Assembly: GCA_030740295.1 (NCBI GenBank)
Contig: JASLXP010000153.1
Coordinates: forward strand, 1-9,291
Source of the DNA: Planctomycetota bacterium
GTDB lineage: Bacteria; Planctomycetota; PUPC01; JACPCR01
Reading direction: 5' to 3'
DNA: 9,291 nt
Under the pieces are notes generated by a model, which was given only the letters and a program-made list of their open reading frames with translations, searched no databases and had not been told where the DNA came from. This document shows positions 7,103-9,291 of this stretch, in pieces; the first letter of the stretch is position 1, and each line of letters opens with the position of its first letter. A program made the position numbers and the translations under genes.

Positions 7103-9291
7103 TACGAGAGGAAGTTCTATAAAGACACACCCGAGTTCAACGACGAGCACTACGTCGTGAGCCCGTACCAGGATGTGGACAACCCTCACCTGACAACCGT
7201 CTACGAAGCTCCATGGAAATCCAAGGGGTTGGTGCCCGTCAAGTTGACGCTCAAGGAAAAGTTGGCCCCCCTGGTGTTGTTCGCGGACGGAAAGCCAAAG
7301 GCCAAAATCATTACGATCAAGTCGAGCGCTTACTACCTTGATTGCGCGACGCTGGTGAAGAAATATCTGGACTTGGCCACCGGCGGCTCGTTCGAGATTG
7401 TCGATGACGACGGCACAATCGGTCGTCCCGGTATTTACATCGGGCCACTGAAGAATGAGTTCTCTGCCGCCGCGGCTCAAAAGGCCCAGGACTTCAAGTA
7501 CGACGGGTTCAATGTCGTTTCCTTCGCCAACGGGATTGCCTTGTGCGGCAAAGAGGCCGACCCCAAATACGGATTCAAGAAGAATCTCCACCCCGGTCGC
7601 CGGACGATCCGTCTGGGACGGTCTTCCTTCAGTCGCGGCACGGTGATGGCTTCGCTCGACTTCCTGGAACGGTTCATCGGCATCCGCTGGTATTGTCCGG
7701 GTCGCGTCGGCGTCTTCATCCCCGACTTGAAGAAACGCAAGGTCGTGGTGCCTGCGGTCTCGTACAGAGACGAACCCGTCTTCGGCTTTCGGAAATGGAA
7801 CGACGAAATGTACCAGTCGTTCGACAAGATGTACATCGCGCCGTCAGTGAAGTACAGTTGGGTGCACAACGCTCTCAGACGCCGGAGCCGCGCGTCATTG
7901 AGCATTGGAAACCATACCGATTGTTACTGGCACAAGTTTTACGCCGGTAAGCCCGAGTACTTCGCCATGCGCAAGGACGGAACCCGGATGATGGGGGAGA
8001 AGGGGGATCAGTCGTCACAGCGATGCTACGGTTCCGAGGCCGGGTTTCGGCAGCATGTCAAGGATATCGACAACTGGTATCGGTACGGGGACCGCACCGG
8101 AGAAGAGCACAAGAAGTTCACCTACCGGCATTGCACTCCTAACGACCGGTATATCTACTGGTTTCCCAACGACGGCTTCCCGGGCTGCTTCTGCGAGACG
8201 TGCAGAAAGCTGAGTGCGAAGTACAGCCAATACCGCCCAAAGTACATTCAGGAACTTCACTACCTGAAAAAGTTGGCCGGATACGCGGCCGAAAAGTGGC
8301 CCGGCAAGGTGGTGGTCTACAACCTGTATGGCGCCATGGAAATTCCTGCGGGAATCGAGTTGCCCAGGAACGTCATACTGTCAAAGGTGTTTCATGGTGT
8401 TCCCGAAGTGTACTGGAAGGAGCCCAAGTACCTGAAGTTCACCGAAGACCTGGTTGACGATCTCTACAAGCGGTCAGTTGGCGAAGTCGTCATGTATCAT
8501 CACTACCCGCAGCACATCCGGATCGAGAATCTGGAGATGCCTTATCTGGCGCCCCACGTGCTGTCCAATTTCTACCGCAAGAATCGAGAGAAACTGGGCG
8601 GCCTGGTTCTTGACCAGTGGCACATGGTGCTGGCCCACGATGTCACGATGCTGTACCTGTTTCATTCCATCGCCTGGAACCCCGACGTAGACCCCGACGG
8701 CGTGATTGACGAGTATTCTGCCCTGATGTTTGGGCCCGCGGCCAAAGAGATGAAAGCGTACCACGACCTCCTCATCGACCGCTGGGAAAACGTCAAGTGG
8801 TCGTATTCGCCGGACGTGAAACTCCGTTACGGCGCCGGCCCCGTCAGATCCATGCCCAAGAGCGTCTACTGGACTGAGAATTACCCCACCAACGTCCGGG
8901 CAAAGCTGCAAGCCCTGCTGCGCGGCGCCTTGAAGAAGACCACCAGAGGCAGCATCTACCACGACCGGATGGTCTGGTACAACGGTGCCACGAAGAAGTT
9001 CTTCACCCAGGGCAGACACTTCGATGAAAACGTGGCCCAGGTGGCCGAGTGCGACCGAGTGCAGAGGCCCATCACCATCGACGGTTCGCTGGACGACTGG
9101 GCCGGTCGCGACACCCTCGTTCTCAAAGAGAGCATGACCGGCAAGGACACCAAACTGCGTACCGAGTTCATGACCGCCTACGACGACAGGCACGTCTACG
9201 TCGCGGGTCGGGTCTTCGAGCCTGACAGAATGGTCCTGCCTCCCAAACCACTGAAACGCGACGGCCCTGTTTACCATCACGATTCCATCGA
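7016..9291 (+). CDS. Secreted DUF4838 protein with alpha-glucuronidase-type N-domain and CBM9-like C-terminus (3'-truncated by window edge)
   Basis: The frame is open from ATG 7016 to the last base (758 residues, no stop), so the gene continues beyond the window. Residues 1-29 are a signal peptide. Residues about 85-250 resemble the N-terminal domain of GH67 alpha-glucuronidases and related hexosaminidase-type proteins: YYLDCATLVKKYL, GRPGIYIGP, then a glycine/arginine-rich turn and FLERFIGIRWY. Residues about 275-660 match the DUF4838 region: N385-D386-G, C391-F-C393-E-T-C396, a helix with LAGYAAEKWPGK, LDQWH, and a helical end with WNPDVDPDGVIDEYSALMFGPAA. Residue 676 onward starts a CBM9-like domain (ITIDGSLDDW, later DRHVYVAGRVF) that the window cuts. 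DUF4838 proteins are regarded as glycosidase-related, but I cannot name a reaction. The gene begins 4 bases after the preceding stop, so it is co-transcribed and probably acts on the same glycan outside the cytoplasm. Confidence 0.88.
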   Translation, partial: MMTKKTVQVLSLALIAYLVVAPGTDRASAYERKFYKDTPEFNDEHYVVSPYQDVDNPHLTTVYEAPWKSKGLVPVKLTLKEKLAPLVLFADGKPKAKIITIKSSAYYLDCATLVKKYLDLATGGSFEIVDDDGTIGRPGIYIGPLKNEFSAAAAQKAQDFKYDGFNVVSFANGIALCGKEADPKYGFKKNLHPGRRTIRLGRSSFSRGTVMASLDFLERFIGIRWYCPGRVGVFIPDLKKRKVVVPAVSYRDEPVFGFRKWNDEMYQSFDKMYIAPSVKYSWVHNALRRRSRASLSIGNHTDCYWHKFYAGKPEYFAMRKDGTRMMGEKGDQSSQRCYGSEAGFRQHVKDIDNWYRYGDRTGEEHKKFTYRHCTPNDRYIYWFPNDGFPGCFCETCRKLSAKYSQYRPKYIQELHYLKKLAGYAAEKWPGKVVVYNLYGAMEIPAGIELPRNVILSKVFHGVPEVYWKEPKYLKFTEDLVDDLYKRSVGEVVMYHHYPQHIRIENLEMPYLAPHVLSNFYRKNREKLGGLVLDQWHMVLAHDVTMLYLFHSIAWNPDVDPDGVIDEYSALMFGPAAKEMKAYHDLLIDRWENVKWSYSPDVKLRYGAGPVRSMPKSVYWTENYPTNVRAKLQALLRGALKKTTRGSIYHDRMVWYNGATKKFFTQGRHFDENVAQVAECDRVQRPITIDGSLDDWAGRDTLVLKESMTGKDTKLRTEFMTAYDDRHVYVAGRVFEPDRMVLPPKPLKRDGPVYHHDSI

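Noticed and set aside
8474..9280. 268-codon open frame on the - strand
   Set aside because: It is antisense to the DUF4838 gene, which stays open and recognisable through the same region.

Overview
The window looks like the interior of a polysaccharide-degradation locus from a free-living bacterium. The most likely source is the Planctomycetota/Lentisphaerota/Verrucomicrobiota group or a similar metagenomic lineage. This rests on gene content and domain style: an iduronate-2-sulfatase-type sulfatase, large secreted glycosidase-like proteins with CBM9/DOMON-type modules, and a DUF4838 protein. No rRNA or marker gene is present, so the taxonomy is an inference. Base composition looks moderately GC-rich by eye; it was not counted.

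Layout: four genes, all on the + strand, fill almost the whole window. (1) 1-1079 is the 3' part of a sulfatase whose start lies upstream. (2) 1177-3426 is a secreted glycoside-hydrolase-like protein: signal peptide, TIM-barrel-like domain with a C-x-C-x-x-C motif, a GH42-trimerisation/GATase-like fold with a carbohydrate-binding-like module set into it, and a C-terminal beta domain. (3) 3430-7011 is a 1193-residue mosaic: a possible small helix-turn-helix-like N-terminus, two CBM9/DOMON-like domains, a seven-bladed Ycf48/BNR-type propeller, and a C-terminal region resembling a PIG-L (LmbE-type) deacetylase whose metal-site motifs appear altered. (4) 7016-9291 is a secreted DUF4838 protein with an alpha-glucuronidase-type N-terminal domain and a CBM9-like C-terminus; it runs off the right edge. 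The spacings between genes 2/3 and 3/4 are 3 and 4 bases, so genes 2-4 are very probably one transcript. Gene 1 is 97 bases upstream of gene 2 and may belong to the same operon.

Working model (inference): the sulfatase removes sulfate esters, the two TIM-barrel-like secreted proteins act on the glycan chain, and the CBM9-like modules hold substrate. The role of gene 3 is unclear and is the most interesting part of the window. It is built from modules usually found outside the cytoplasm, yet shows no signal peptide. It follows gene 2 in the same reading frame after a single TGA, and its deacetylase-like domain seems to have lost or rebuilt its metal site. No RNA gene, CRISPR array, insertion sequence or convincing terminator was seen, and no intergenic stretch exceeds 100 bases.
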